Positions 16,220 to 23,703 of a stretch of DNA of 64,000 bases are shown in pieces; within the stretch, counting starts at the first letter, position 1; each line of letters begins with the position of its first letter. A model generated the notes under the pieces. The model was given only the letters and a program-made list of their open reading frames with translations, was not told the DNA's origin and did no database searches. The stretch lies in the NCBI GenBank assembly GCA_015066625.1, contig SVOC01000011.1, forward strand, positions 42,315-106,314. The letters are read 5' to 3'. This stretch comes from Oscillospiraceae bacterium (lineage in GTDB: Bacteria > Bacillota > Clostridia > Oscillospirales > Acutalibacteraceae). The translations under genes were made by a program, and so were the position numbers.

Positions 16220-18017
16220 TAAATCAACAGAAAATAATATTCCGCATAAAAGAGATAACAAGGGCATTATGCTGAGACTGGGCAGGTATGTAATCAACCA
16301 ATGGCATTTATTTATTCCCGCGGTTGTTTTTACTTTGCTGTCAAATCAGCTCTCTCTGCTCGGCCCGCGTTATTCGGGTGCAGCCATTGATGCAATCGAA
16401 TCGGCGCAGGGCGTTGATTTTTCCGTTGTTTGGGAAAATGTTATCAAAATGATTGTTTGCTACGCGCTTTCGGCAATACTTTCTTATGTTCTTGCGGTGA
16501 TTATGATTCACCTGAGTCAGAAAATAACCTATAAAATGCGAAAAGAGCTTTTTGAAAAGCTCAATACTTTGCCTGTGGGATATTTTGATACACACACCAC
16601 GGGTGATATCATCAGCCATCTGTCATATGATATTGACACGATAAACGGCACACTTTCACATGATTTGGTTCAGGTTATGACAAGTGTTTATACCGTTGTG
16701 GGCTCTTTGATTTTTATGTGGCAGATTTCAAAGCCCATGATTCTGATTTTTGTTTTTACCGTTCCTGTTTCGGTGTTGTTTACCCGTTACCGTTCAAAGA
16801 AAGTTCGCCCTTTGTTCCGTGCAAGATCAAAAAAATACGGCGAGCTTAACGGTTATGCAGAGGAAATGCTTTCGGGTGCAAGAACGATTGAAGCATACGG
16901 AAGGCAGAATGTTATTTCCGAGCGCTTCAATGACCGCAATGAGGATGCCATGAATGCCTACTACAATGCTGAATACAATGCTGCAATGCTTTTCCCGACG
17001 ATTAACCTTATTAATAATGTTTCAATTGCACTTGTGGCAATCTTTGGCGGAGTTTTGTATATGTATTCCCAAAGCGGAGCGGTTCTGGCGGGATCAGTGT
17101 TATTTATCACTCTCGGCGGTGTTGCTCAGTTTGTTCAGTATTCCCGCAAATTTGCAGGTCCTATAAATGAGTTTTCAAATATTCTGCACGAGTTTCAGTC
17201 GGCGTTTTCCGCAGCGGAGCGTGTTTTTCGCATATTGGACGAAGAACCCGAACCGCTTGATTTGCCCGATGCAAAGGAATTGAAGGAAGTTAAAGGGAAT
17301 GCAGAACTTGATAATATCACATTCGGATATACTCCCGAAAAAACAATTCTTAAAAATGTTTCGGTAACTGTACCAAAAGGAAAAACTGTAGCAATCGTAG
17401 GACCTACGGGTGCGGGAAAAACCACAATTATCAACCTTCTTATGAGATTCTATGATCCGCAATCCGGTGAAATCCGTATTGACTCAATACCTGCGCTTAA
17501 AATTAAACGCTCGGATTTAAGGCTTGCATTCACCATGGTGTTGCAGGATACCTGGCTATTCCACGGTACGGTATACGATAATATTGTTTACGGAAGAGAA
17601 AAAGCAACGATGCAGGAGGTTAAGGCGGCAGCGAAGGCTGCAAGGATAGACACCTATATAGAAAGTCTTCCCGACGGCTATAACACGGTTCTGTCGGATG
17701 ACGGTGTTAACATCTCCAAGGGGCAGCGCCAGCTGATAACTATAGCAAGAGCTTTTCTTTCTGATGCCCCGATGCTGATTCTTGATGAGGCAACCTCAAA
17801 TGTAGACTCCAGAACAGAGATTCAGATTCAGGGTGCCATGAATGACCTGATGAAAGGCAGAACCAGTTTTGTAATTGCTCACCGTCTTTCCACAATACAG
17901 AATGCAGATACCATTCTTGTTATCAGGGACGGCGAAATAACCGAACAGGGTAATCATGATGAGCTGATAAAGCTCGGAGGCTTCTACAGCACGCTCTATA
18001 ACTCACAGTTTTCATAA
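16203..18017 (+). CDS. ABC exporter half-transporter, partner subunit
   Basis: 604 residues: a membrane domain (about residues 25-330) then an ATPase domain with Walker A GPTGAGKTT and Walker B MLILDEATSNVD (catalytic Glu present). The signature is degenerate, NISKGQRQ instead of LSGGQ. Together with the Asp-for-Glu change in the first subunit, this predicts one functional and one non-hydrolysing site in the heterodimer. The frame begins at GTG 16203, inside the previous gene; TTG at 16209 or 16212 is better spaced from the GGGGGG run at 16198-16203, so the exact start is unsure. The overlap implies coupled translation. Confidence 0.9.
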   Translation: MPLLNNKSTENNIPHKRDNKGIMLRLGRYVINQWHLFIPAVVFTLLSNQLSLLGPRYSGAAIDAIESAQGVDFSVVWENVIKMIVCYALSAILSYVLAVIMIHLSQKITYKMRKELFEKLNTLPVGYFDTHTTGDIISHLSYDIDTINGTLSHDLVQVMTSVYTVVGSLIFMWQISKPMILIFVFTVPVSVLFTRYRSKKVRPLFRARSKKYGELNGYAEEMLSGARTIEAYGRQNVISERFNDRNEDAMNAYYNAEYNAAMLFPTINLINNVSIALVAIFGGVLYMYSQSGAVLAGSVLFITLGGVAQFVQYSRKFAGPINEFSNILHEFQSAFSAAERVFRILDEEPEPLDLPDAKELKEVKGNAELDNITFGYTPEKTILKNVSVTVPKGKTVAIVGPTGAGKTTIINLLMRFYDPQSGEIRIDSIPALKIKRSDLRLAFTMVLQDTWLFHGTVYDNIVYGREKATMQEVKAAAKAARIDTYIESLPDGYNTVLSDDGVNISKGQRQLITIARAFLSDAPMLILDEATSNVDSRTEIQIQGAMNDLMKGRTSFVIAHRLSTIQNADTILVIRDGEITEQGNHDELIKLGGFYSTLYNSQFS

Positions 18018-18057
18018 AAATCATAACCACTCGGTTGACGGGTGGTTATGATTTTTT
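18016..18057 (+). terminator. Terminator of the exporter operon
   Basis: 15-bp stem AAAAATCATAACCAC / GTGGTTATGATTTTT (18016-18030, 18042-18056), 11-base loop, ending in a T-run. Confidence 0.85.
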
Positions 18058-18148
18058 ACAGCTCTTGAAAAAGTTTAAAAATTATGTAACCTTTATCTGT
18101 TCTAAATTGTTATAATAGTGAAAGGACCTTTCAAGCGGTGGTGATTTA

Positions 18149-18631
18149 ATGGATGGTAACGATTTTGAGCGAGTGTTCAAAAGAAACAACAAACGGTTGT
18201 TTCTGATTGCACTTTCGTTCACGGCAAATCAATATGATGCAGAAGATATTCTTCAAAACTCTTTTATGAAGCTGTTGAAAACAAAGACAGAGTTTGAAAA
18301 CGACGAACATATTGATAAATGGCTGACTTCGGTTACGGTGAATGAATGCAAAAATCTTCTCAAAAGTGCGTTCAGAAAAAAGAGTGCAGATTTTGAGGAT
18401 TACGTTGCAACATGTTCTTTTGAAAGTGAAAAAAGCGAGGATTTGTTCAATGCCGTTATGTCACTGCCTAAAAAACTGCGGACGGTAATCCATCTGTTTT
18501 ATTATGAGGATATGCCAATCAAAGAGATTGCCGATATGCTCAATATCAAACAATCTGCGGTTAAAACAAGACTGTGCCGGGCAAGGGAACAGTTGAAAAT
18601 TCAGCTTGGAGATGATTGGAATGACGAATAA
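18149..18631 (+). CDS. ECF-type RNA polymerase sigma factor
   Basis: 160 residues with sigma region 2 (about residues 10-75: DAEDILQNSFMKLLKT, including the -10 recognition helix) and region 4 (about 100-155: LPKKLRTVIHLFYYEDMPIK, EIADMLNIKQSAVKTRLCRA). Regions 1 and 3 are missing, as expected for the extracytoplasmic function class, which steers RNA polymerase to stress or envelope genes. The start is preceded by a weak GGTGG site. It overlaps by 11 bases a gene for a small single-pass membrane protein, the standard layout for a sigma and its anti-sigma factor. Confidence 0.9.
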   Translation: MDGNDFERVFKRNNKRLFLIALSFTANQYDAEDILQNSFMKLLKTKTEFENDEHIDKWLTSVTVNECKNLLKSAFRKKSADFEDYVATCSFESEKSEDLFNAVMSLPKKLRTVIHLFYYEDMPIKEIADMLNIKQSAVKTRLCRAREQLKIQLGDDWNDE

Positions 18632-19142
18632 AGAAAAATATATCAGTTCTTTTTCAGGTGTTGAGCCGTCTGACGAAATCAAAGAAAGGATTTTGAATAT
18701 GGCATCAACAAAGAAAAGATACTCTTTCAAAGCTCTCGCCGTAGTGTTTGCCGTTCTCATAATGGTTGCAGCAGCTATGCTTACCGCAAATGCCGCAACG
18801 GACGGAGCGATAGGCGAAAAAGTCATTGAACTCAGCAAAGAGATATCCGAAAAAATCAGTGTTGTAGTTAACGGCAAAGAAATAGAAGCAACGTTTAATT
18901 ATAAGCCGATAACAGACGAGAATGGAAAAACAAGTATTGTTGAAATTGTTATTCCTGAAAACCTTCCTGAAAATCTTCCCGAAAACGAACAGGGCGTAGA
19001 CGAGATTGTTTTTGCACTGGATGAAGAAATGAAATATGTTGGTAAAATAGTTATTCAAAAATCGGATGACAGCAGCACAGGATTTGAGATTGATTTGAAA
19101 AATGAATCAGAAAATTATAAGGTAGTTGCAGAAAGTGATTAA
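18621..19142 (+). CDS. Putative anti-sigma factor, single-pass membrane protein
   Basis: 173 residues from ATG 18621 (TTGGAG upstream at good distance; an in-frame ATG at 18606 lacks one). A cytoplasmic N-terminal part of about 35 residues (EKYISSFSGVEPSDEIKERI) precedes one TM helix (about 39-60) and an external domain of about 110 residues rich in Glu, with a PENLPENLPENE repeat. It has no zinc-binding ZAS motif. It overlaps the sigma gene by 11 bases, so the two are translationally coupled, as normal for a sequestering anti-sigma factor. The role is inferred from context; the external domain is not recognised. Confidence 0.75.
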   Translation: MTNKEKYISSFSGVEPSDEIKERILNMASTKKRYSFKALAVVFAVLIMVAAAMLTANAATDGAIGEKVIELSKEISEKISVVVNGKEIEATFNYKPITDENGKTSIVEIVIPENLPENLPENEQGVDEIVFALDEEMKYVGKIVIQKSDDSSTGFEIDLKNESENYKVVAESD

Positions 19143-19149
19143 GTGTTTA

Positions 19150-19192
19150 AGCCGAACAGCAAACTTTAAAAGAGCTTGCTGTTCGGCTTTTT
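19150..19192 (+). terminator. Terminator after sigma/anti-sigma operon
   Basis: 13-bp perfect stem AGCCGAACAGCAA / TTGCTGTTCGGCT (19150-19162, 19176-19188), then TTTT. Confidence 0.9.
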
Positions 19193-19236
19193 GTAGTTCT
19201 ATATTGAACTTAATTGTATATAAAGCACTGAAAATA

Positions 19237-19265
19237 TTGATTAAAACAAGAATTGTTGTTATACT
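19237..19265 (+). promoter_or_regulatory. Promoter of the HAD gene cluster
   Basis: TTGATT (19237-19242), 17 bases, TATACT (19260-19265). Confidence 0.55.
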
Positions 19266-19295
19266 TAAATTACATTTTCATTAGGAGTTGTTTCA

Positions 19296-19910
19296 ATGAT
19301 TAAAAATGTTATCTTTGATTTGGGGAAAGTTTTAATCAATAACGACCCGAGCGAATATTTAAGAAAATACGGATATGATGAAGAAAAATATCAGGCTTTG
19401 CTCGATGCAATATGGACAGATTCTCTTTGGGGAGATATGGATGTAGCGAAGTATGAGAGCTTCAAGGATATTATCGAAATCTATGTTGATAAACATAAGG
19501 AGTTAGAGCCTGAACTCAGAAGATTTTTTGCCGAAGATTGGATGTCGCTTTATGTTACACATGACGACACGGTGGAATTCTATAATGAAGTTTACAGTCA
19601 GGGTTATGATATTTATCTGCTTACAAATTTCTCAAAAGACGGATATGAATACATCAGCAATAAATTTGATTTCTTCAAAAAAGCAAAGGGTGCTGTTGTT
19701 TCATCACATTTAAAAATTGCAAAACCCGATATGAGAGTTTATAAATACCTCTTGGATACATATAATCTCAATCCCGATAAATGTATTTTTATTGATGATT
19801 CGGTTGCAAATATCAATGCCGCAAATGAACTCGGTATACACGGAATTGTTTATACGGATATTGAGAGTTTGAGAAAAGATTTTAAAATGATTACTGAAAC
19901 TGAAAGGTAA
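19296..19910 (+). CDS. HAD-superfamily hydrolase (YihX-like)
   Basis: 204 residues; AGGAG precedes the ATG. HAD motifs: I, FDLGKVL (nucleophile Asp at residue 8; the usual second Asp is Gly, as in YihX-type sugar phosphatases); II, LLTNFS; III, Lys in KIAKPD; IV, FIDDS. The cap sits between motifs I and II (type C1). It probably removes phosphate from a small metabolite such as a sugar phosphate; the substrate is undetermined. It is the first of five closely spaced genes (gaps 4-62 bases) in an AT-rich stretch that ends with a frameshifted AraC gene. Confidence 0.85.
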   Translation: MIKNVIFDLGKVLINNDPSEYLRKYGYDEEKYQALLDAIWTDSLWGDMDVAKYESFKDIIEIYVDKHKELEPELRRFFAEDWMSLYVTHDDTVEFYNEVYSQGYDIYLLTNFSKDGYEYISNKFDFFKKAKGAVVSSHLKIAKPDMRVYKYLLDTYNLNPDKCIFIDDSVANINAANELGIHGIVYTDIESLRKDFKMITETER

Positions 19911-19914
19911 TTCT

Positions 19915-20391
19915 ATGAACGAAAACATTATTGATTACATAAGTGAGAATTTAAACGATGATATTAAACAGAATGCTTTAGATTTTGTAAATTATTTGCA
20001 GAGTAGCAATGTTGAGTTTCTAAAAGACAACGGCTATTGGAAAGACAAAATATATTTTCTTTGCAAATTTAACGGTGAATATGTTTGTTTTATTGCAATT
20101 AAAGATCCTGACGAGCCTCATAACGATTGGACTATTTGGTCTGAGGACAGCAATGCCTTTGAAGATGTAATTGCCGATGAGAATGTAAAAAATGCAGCAT
20201 GGAAATATGTTGATCATTGCGGCAAGTGCGGTTCTTGCGGTGGAGGAAAAACAAAAAATATTTTCGGTAAAATTTTTGACGATGTATGTGGTTGTACTTT
20301 CCGTATTGATAATGCCAATAAAAACGATTTGCCGTTTTTGAAGAAAATGATTGAATTGCGTATCTCTGAAATTAGAAGAAAAACTATATAA
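19915..20391 (+). CDS. Cysteine-cluster protein of unknown function
   Basis: 158 residues, starting 4 bases after the HAD gene; GGTAATT upstream gives only a weak ribosome site. The first two-thirds is a plain alpha/beta sequence rich in acidic residues (KDPDEPHNDWTIWSEDSNAF). Near residues 101-123 it has CGKCGSCGGGK then VCGCTF: five cysteines, as C-x2-C-x2-C ... C-x-C, which looks like a zinc or iron-sulfur ligand set. I do not recognise the family. The tail is basic and helical. Its position between an HAD phosphatase and a PNPOx-like protein suggests co-expression, but no function follows. Confidence 0.7.
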   Translation: MNENIIDYISENLNDDIKQNALDFVNYLQSSNVEFLKDNGYWKDKIYFLCKFNGEYVCFIAIKDPDEPHNDWTIWSEDSNAFEDVIADENVKNAAWKYVDHCGKCGSCGGGKTKNIFGKIFDDVCGCTFRIDNANKNDLPFLKKMIELRISEIRRKTI

Positions 20392-20408
20392 GTTATCGAG
20401 GATAATGT

Positions 20409-20819
20409 ATGAACAAAGATTTTGATAACATATTGAAAGAGTGTTTCAGTACTGACTCTCTTATTTCTGTCGCTACTGTTGACGAAAAGGGAAAGCCGTG
20501 GGTCAGAATTGTTGATGCAATTTATATTGACGGAGCTTTCTATACAATTACAAACGCTGCAACCAATAAGATGAAACATATTAACGCCAATCCTGTTGTT
20601 GGTATTTGCGGTGAATGGTTTTCGGGACATGGCAAAGCTGAAAGTTTAGGATATATTCGCAAAGAAGAAAATAAAGATTTGGCTGACAAGTTGAGGAATG
20701 CGTTTGCTTCTTGGTATAATAATGGTCACACCGATGAAGGTGATGTTAATACAATTATTCTGAAAATAATCGTTACAGACGGTATTGTATATAAAGACGG
20801 AAAAAGATTTGAATTTTAA
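20409..20819 (+). CDS. Pyridoxamine 5'-phosphate oxidase-like flavin-binding protein
   Basis: 136 residues, a typical length for the small split-barrel group. Landmarks: SVATVDEKGKPWVRIVDAIYIDGAFYTIT (first strands of the FMN-binding split barrel), NKMKHINANPVVGICG, and a closing ILKIIVTDGIVYKDGK. Such proteins bind FMN, F420 or heme and reduce or protect against various small molecules; true PdxH activity is unlikely at this size. It follows the Cys-cluster gene after 17 bases, with GAGG before the ATG, in the same AT-rich gene run. Confidence 0.85.
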   Translation: MNKDFDNILKECFSTDSLISVATVDEKGKPWVRIVDAIYIDGAFYTITNAATNKMKHINANPVVGICGEWFSGHGKAESLGYIRKEENKDLADKLRNAFASWYNNGHTDEGDVNTIILKIIVTDGIVYKDGKRFEF

Positions 20820-20832
20820 CGGAGTTATTCTT

Positions 20833-21615
20833 ATGAACTTGCTTAAAGAAAGTGAAATGTTCAACCAAGCGGCAGAGTATTACGATAAATACAGACCCGG
20901 TTATCCTGAAGAAATTATAGATTCTTTAATATCTGTTACAGGAATCTCCAATGGCTCTGATTTGTTGGAGATAGGTTGCGGGAGTGGTAAGGCAACCGCA
21001 CAGTTTGCCGGAAACGGTTTTACCATTTTGGGTATTGACCCCGGTGAAGATTTGGTTCGTATCGGTAACGAACGATTCAAAAACGAAAACATCAATTTTG
21101 TTCAGGGTAGATTTGAAGAACACGATTTTGTTCAGAAAAAGTTTGATGTTATATATGCGGCTCAATCGTTCCATTGGGTGCCTCAGCCAATCGGATATAA
21201 AAAGTGTGCTGAGATTCTGAAGGATAACGGTTACATAGCTTTGTTCTGGAATATGTATGTTCTTTATGACAACGATTTGGACAAAGAACTGCTTGAAATA
21301 TCAAAACGATATGGCGGTATAGCAGATTTCGTTACGGAATCCGAATGTGAAAACAGAATCGCTGCTATTGTGTCACAAATAGTTAATTCTGAACTTTTTG
21401 AAAAGCCGACTGTAATCAGAAAACTGTGGAAACAAAACTATACTGCTGATGAATTTTACGGTTTTGCTTTGACGGGAAATAGATTTATGCAGAATTCAGA
21501 TGAAGATAAGAAAAGAGCATTTAACGATATTGTTGCGTTAGCTGAAAAGAACGGCGGAATAATTGAACGCCCGTATTTATGTGTGCTTTATATAGCAAAG
21601 AAAAAAGCAGTTTAA
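20833..21615 (+). CDS. Class I SAM-dependent methyltransferase
   Basis: 260 residues from ATG 20833 (ACGGAG upstream; the longer frame from 20785 overlaps the previous gene). SAM-binding motif I is LLEIGCGSGKAT (about residues 43-54), motif II region is GIDPGEDLV, and the motif post-II is FDVIYAAQSFHWV, as in Methyltransf_11/25 proteins. It methylates an unidentified small molecule. It sits 13 bases after the PNPOx-like gene and is followed by the broken AraC gene. Confidence 0.85.
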   Translation: MNLLKESEMFNQAAEYYDKYRPGYPEEIIDSLISVTGISNGSDLLEIGCGSGKATAQFAGNGFTILGIDPGEDLVRIGNERFKNENINFVQGRFEEHDFVQKKFDVIYAAQSFHWVPQPIGYKKCAEILKDNGYIALFWNMYVLYDNDLDKELLEISKRYGGIADFVTESECENRIAAIVSQIVNSELFEKPTVIRKLWKQNYTADEFYGFALTGNRFMQNSDEDKKRAFNDIVALAEKNGGIIERPYLCVLYIAKKKAV

Positions 21616-21677
21616 ATTTGTCCATATAAATCAAGAAACGTAATTGATTTACTGTTATCATATTTCAAGGGTGCCTT

Positions 21678-22560
21678 ATGAACGATTTAGAAATAGTTGT
21701 AGCTACACAAGAATACATAAAAACACACCATAATGATGTTGATTTCAGTATTGAAAATGTCTGCAATGCTGTCGGATATTCCCGCCGTCAGCTTGACAGA
21801 TTGTTTCGCAAGTATATGCAAACAACTCTTTATGAGTATATAAATGCTGTTGTTTTGAGCGAGAGTGCCGTAAAACTGATAAACACAGATAATAAAATTC
21901 TTGATATAGCTTTGGACAGTCATTACAACACTCACGAGGGATATTCACGGTCGTTCACAAAAAAGGTTTTCCGTAACTCCCGACGAGTATCGAAAAAGCA
22001 AAATCGCTATTCCTATGTTCATACAGTACCCAGCAAATCATTATCGGATTATGAAAGAAGGGCAACCAATGGAAAACACATCAATCTGCACCGTTATACC
22101 CGTAAACAGACCGAAAAGAAAACTGATTTATCTCCCTTCAAAATGTGCAGACGGTTATTTATCATATTGCGAAGAAGTGGGATGTGATTGGGAAGGTTTA
22201 CTTAACAGCATACCCGAAAAACTTGATACGGCGGCACTTCTTGATTTACCCGAATTTTTACAAGAAGAAGGGTTCGGCGATACTGCTTCGGGCGTTGAAG
22301 TTCCACATGATTATGATAAACCTTTACCCGAAGGATATAAAATCGCAGAGCTTCCCGAGTGCATAATGCTTTATTTTCAGAGTGAACCTTTTGAAAATCC
22401 TGATGATTTTGGTATTTACATTGGTCAAGTTTTCAAAGCAAAAGACAACTATAACTTTGAACGCTATGGTTATAAAGTCGCAAACAATATCGCACCGTTC
22501 TTTAATTTCGGAGCACAAACCGAAGTGGGAGCAAGAATTGCAGTCCCGGTAACAGAATAA
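21678..22560 (+). pseudogene. AraC-family regulator with GyrI-like effector domain, broken by a +1 frameshift
   Basis: Two adjacent reading frames encode one normal protein. Frame one, from ATG 21678 (GGTGCC upstream), encodes the AraC DNA-binding domain: VCNAVGYSRRQLDRLFRKYM, then EGYSRSFTKK. The other frame resumes immediately with FSVTPDEYRKSKIAIPM, the standard end of the AraC domain, and runs to 22560 with an effector-binding (GyrI/SOUL-like) domain ending in GARIAVPVTE. The break is at the A6-G2 run 21959-21966: one extra G (21965 or 21966) shifts the frame. Uncorrected, translation continues out of frame to 22187. It may be a real mutation or a homopolymer sequencing error. Confidence 0.8.
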
Positions 22561-22570
22561 GTAAACAAAA

Positions 22571-22612
22571 AGAGCTAACTGACTATAAAAATCAGTTAGC
22601 TCTTAACTTTTT
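22571..22612 (+). terminator. Terminator after AraC pseudogene
   Basis: 12-bp perfect stem AGAGCTAACTGA / TCAGTTAGCTCT (22571-22582, 22592-22603), 9-base loop, then TAACTTTTTG. It ends the AT-rich gene run. The 90 bases from here to the guaA stop hold only a small CCTCAA/TTGAGG hairpin. Confidence 0.85.
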
Positions 22613-22701
22613 GATAATTCAAATGTTGCCAAAACGTTGCCACGGTGCATTTGTGAAACCTCAAGATTGAGGCATATCAACGCTCGAGCCGTTTGGATGT
22701 A

Positions 22702-23682
22702 TTATTCCCACTCTATCGTTCCGATGGGCTTCGGAGTGAGGTCGAGGAGGACACGGTTGATGCCTTCAACCTCGTGAGTGATTCTGTCGGTAATCTTGTG
22801 AAGAATGGGGTAGGGGATTTCTTCAATTGTTGCTGTCATAGCATCCTTGGTATTGACAGCTCTGATGATTGCAGGCCAGCCTTCATAACGCTTGCCGTCT
22901 CTTACACCAACGCTCTTTACATCGGGAATTGCGATGAAATACTGCCATACTTTTTCGGCAAGACCGCAGTTGTCAAATTCTTCGCGGAGAATAGCATCTG
23001 CTTCGCGGAGTGCGTGAAGTCTGTCACGGGTGATTGCACCCAGGCAGCGTACGCCGAGACCGGGGCCGGGGAACGGCTGACGGTAAACCATAGCGTGGGG
23101 AAGGCCGAGAGCTTCGCCGACTACTCTTACTTCGTCTTTGTAGAGAAGTTTTACAGGCTCAACAAGCTCAAGCTTCATATCCTCGGGAAGACCGCCTACG
23201 TTGTGATGAGCCTTAACGCCGTCGGATTCAAGAATGTCGGGGTAAATTGTGCCCTGAGCAAGGAATGCGATGCCTTCAAGCTTCTTGGCTTCTTCGTTGA
23301 AAACTTCGATGAATTCGTTGCCGATAATCTTGCGTTTCTTTTCGGGCTCGTCAACACCTGCAAGAAGGTTAAGGAAACGGTCTGTTGCATCAATATAAAC
23401 AAGGTTTGCGTCAAGTTCTTTGCCGAAAACTTCAATTACGTTTTCGCTTTCGCCTTTACGCATAAGTCCGTGGTTAACGTGAACGCAAACGAGCTGCTTG
23501 CCGATTGCTTTTATAAGAAGAGCGGCAACAACAGATGAATCTACGCCGCCTGAAAGAGCGAGAAGTACTTTTTTATCGCCAACCTGAGCTCTTACCTCAG
23601 CAACCTGTTCGTCAATGAAGGCTTTGGCAAGCTCGGGAGTGGTGATGCGTTCCATGGTTTCGGGTCTTACATTTGTGCTCAT
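22702..23682 (-). CDS. guaA: GMP synthase ATP-pyrophosphatase subunit (no glutaminase domain)
   Basis: 326 residues from ATG 23682 (GGAGG seven bases upstream). The P-loop-like PP motif is LSGGVDSSVVAALL (about residues 42-55); the C-terminal dimerisation domain has RQPFPGPGLGVRC and ends with DLTPKPIGTIEWE, diagnostic for GuaA. The enzyme adenylates XMP and aminates it to GMP. Normal bacterial GuaA is about 510-525 residues with an N-terminal glutamine amidotransferase domain; that domain is absent, and the protein starts at the linker before the ATPase. It resembles the two-subunit form known from archaea. It lies 21 bases downstream of the CofE-like gene, as one operon. Confidence 0.9.
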   Translation of the reverse strand: MSTNVRPETMERITTPELAKAFIDEQVAEVRAQVGDKKVLLALSGGVDSSVVAALLIKAIGKQLVCVHVNHGLMRKGESENVIEVFGKELDANLVYIDATDRFLNLLAGVDEPEKKRKIIGNEFIEVFNEEAKKLEGIAFLAQGTIYPDILESDGVKAHHNVGGLPEDMKLELVEPVKLLYKDEVRVVGEALGLPHAMVYRQPFPGPGLGVRCLGAITRDRLHALREADAILREEFDNCGLAEKVWQYFIAIPDVKSVGVRDGKRYEGWPAIIRAVNTKDAMTATIEEIPYPILHKITDRITHEVEGINRVLLDLTPKPIGTIEWE

Positions 23683-23703
23683 TTTACATCCTCCGTTCAA
23701 CAA

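Noticed and set aside
16203..18017. Second ABC transporter as a pseudogene because its signature motif is degenerate
   Set aside because: Frame is intact, Walker A and catalytic Glu are present, and the degraded signature pairs logically with the Asp change in the partner. It is a normal heterodimer feature.
21959..21965. A AAA AAG slippery heptamer as a programmed -1 frameshift in the AraC gene
   Set aside because: A -1 shift reads Gly-Phe-Pro-stop; restoring the second half needs +1, so the heptamer does not explain the break.
22613..22701. tRNA or integrase attachment remnant in the gap before guaA
   Set aside because: Only a 6-bp CCTCAA/TTGAGG hairpin is present; no cloverleaf, anticodon arm or CCA end.
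22693..23538. 281-codon open frame on the plus strand opposite guaA
   Set aside because: Fully antisense to a clear GuaA ATP-pyrophosphatase gene with a better ribosome site; its translation is Cys/Phe-rich with no known motif. It is a codon-bias shadow.
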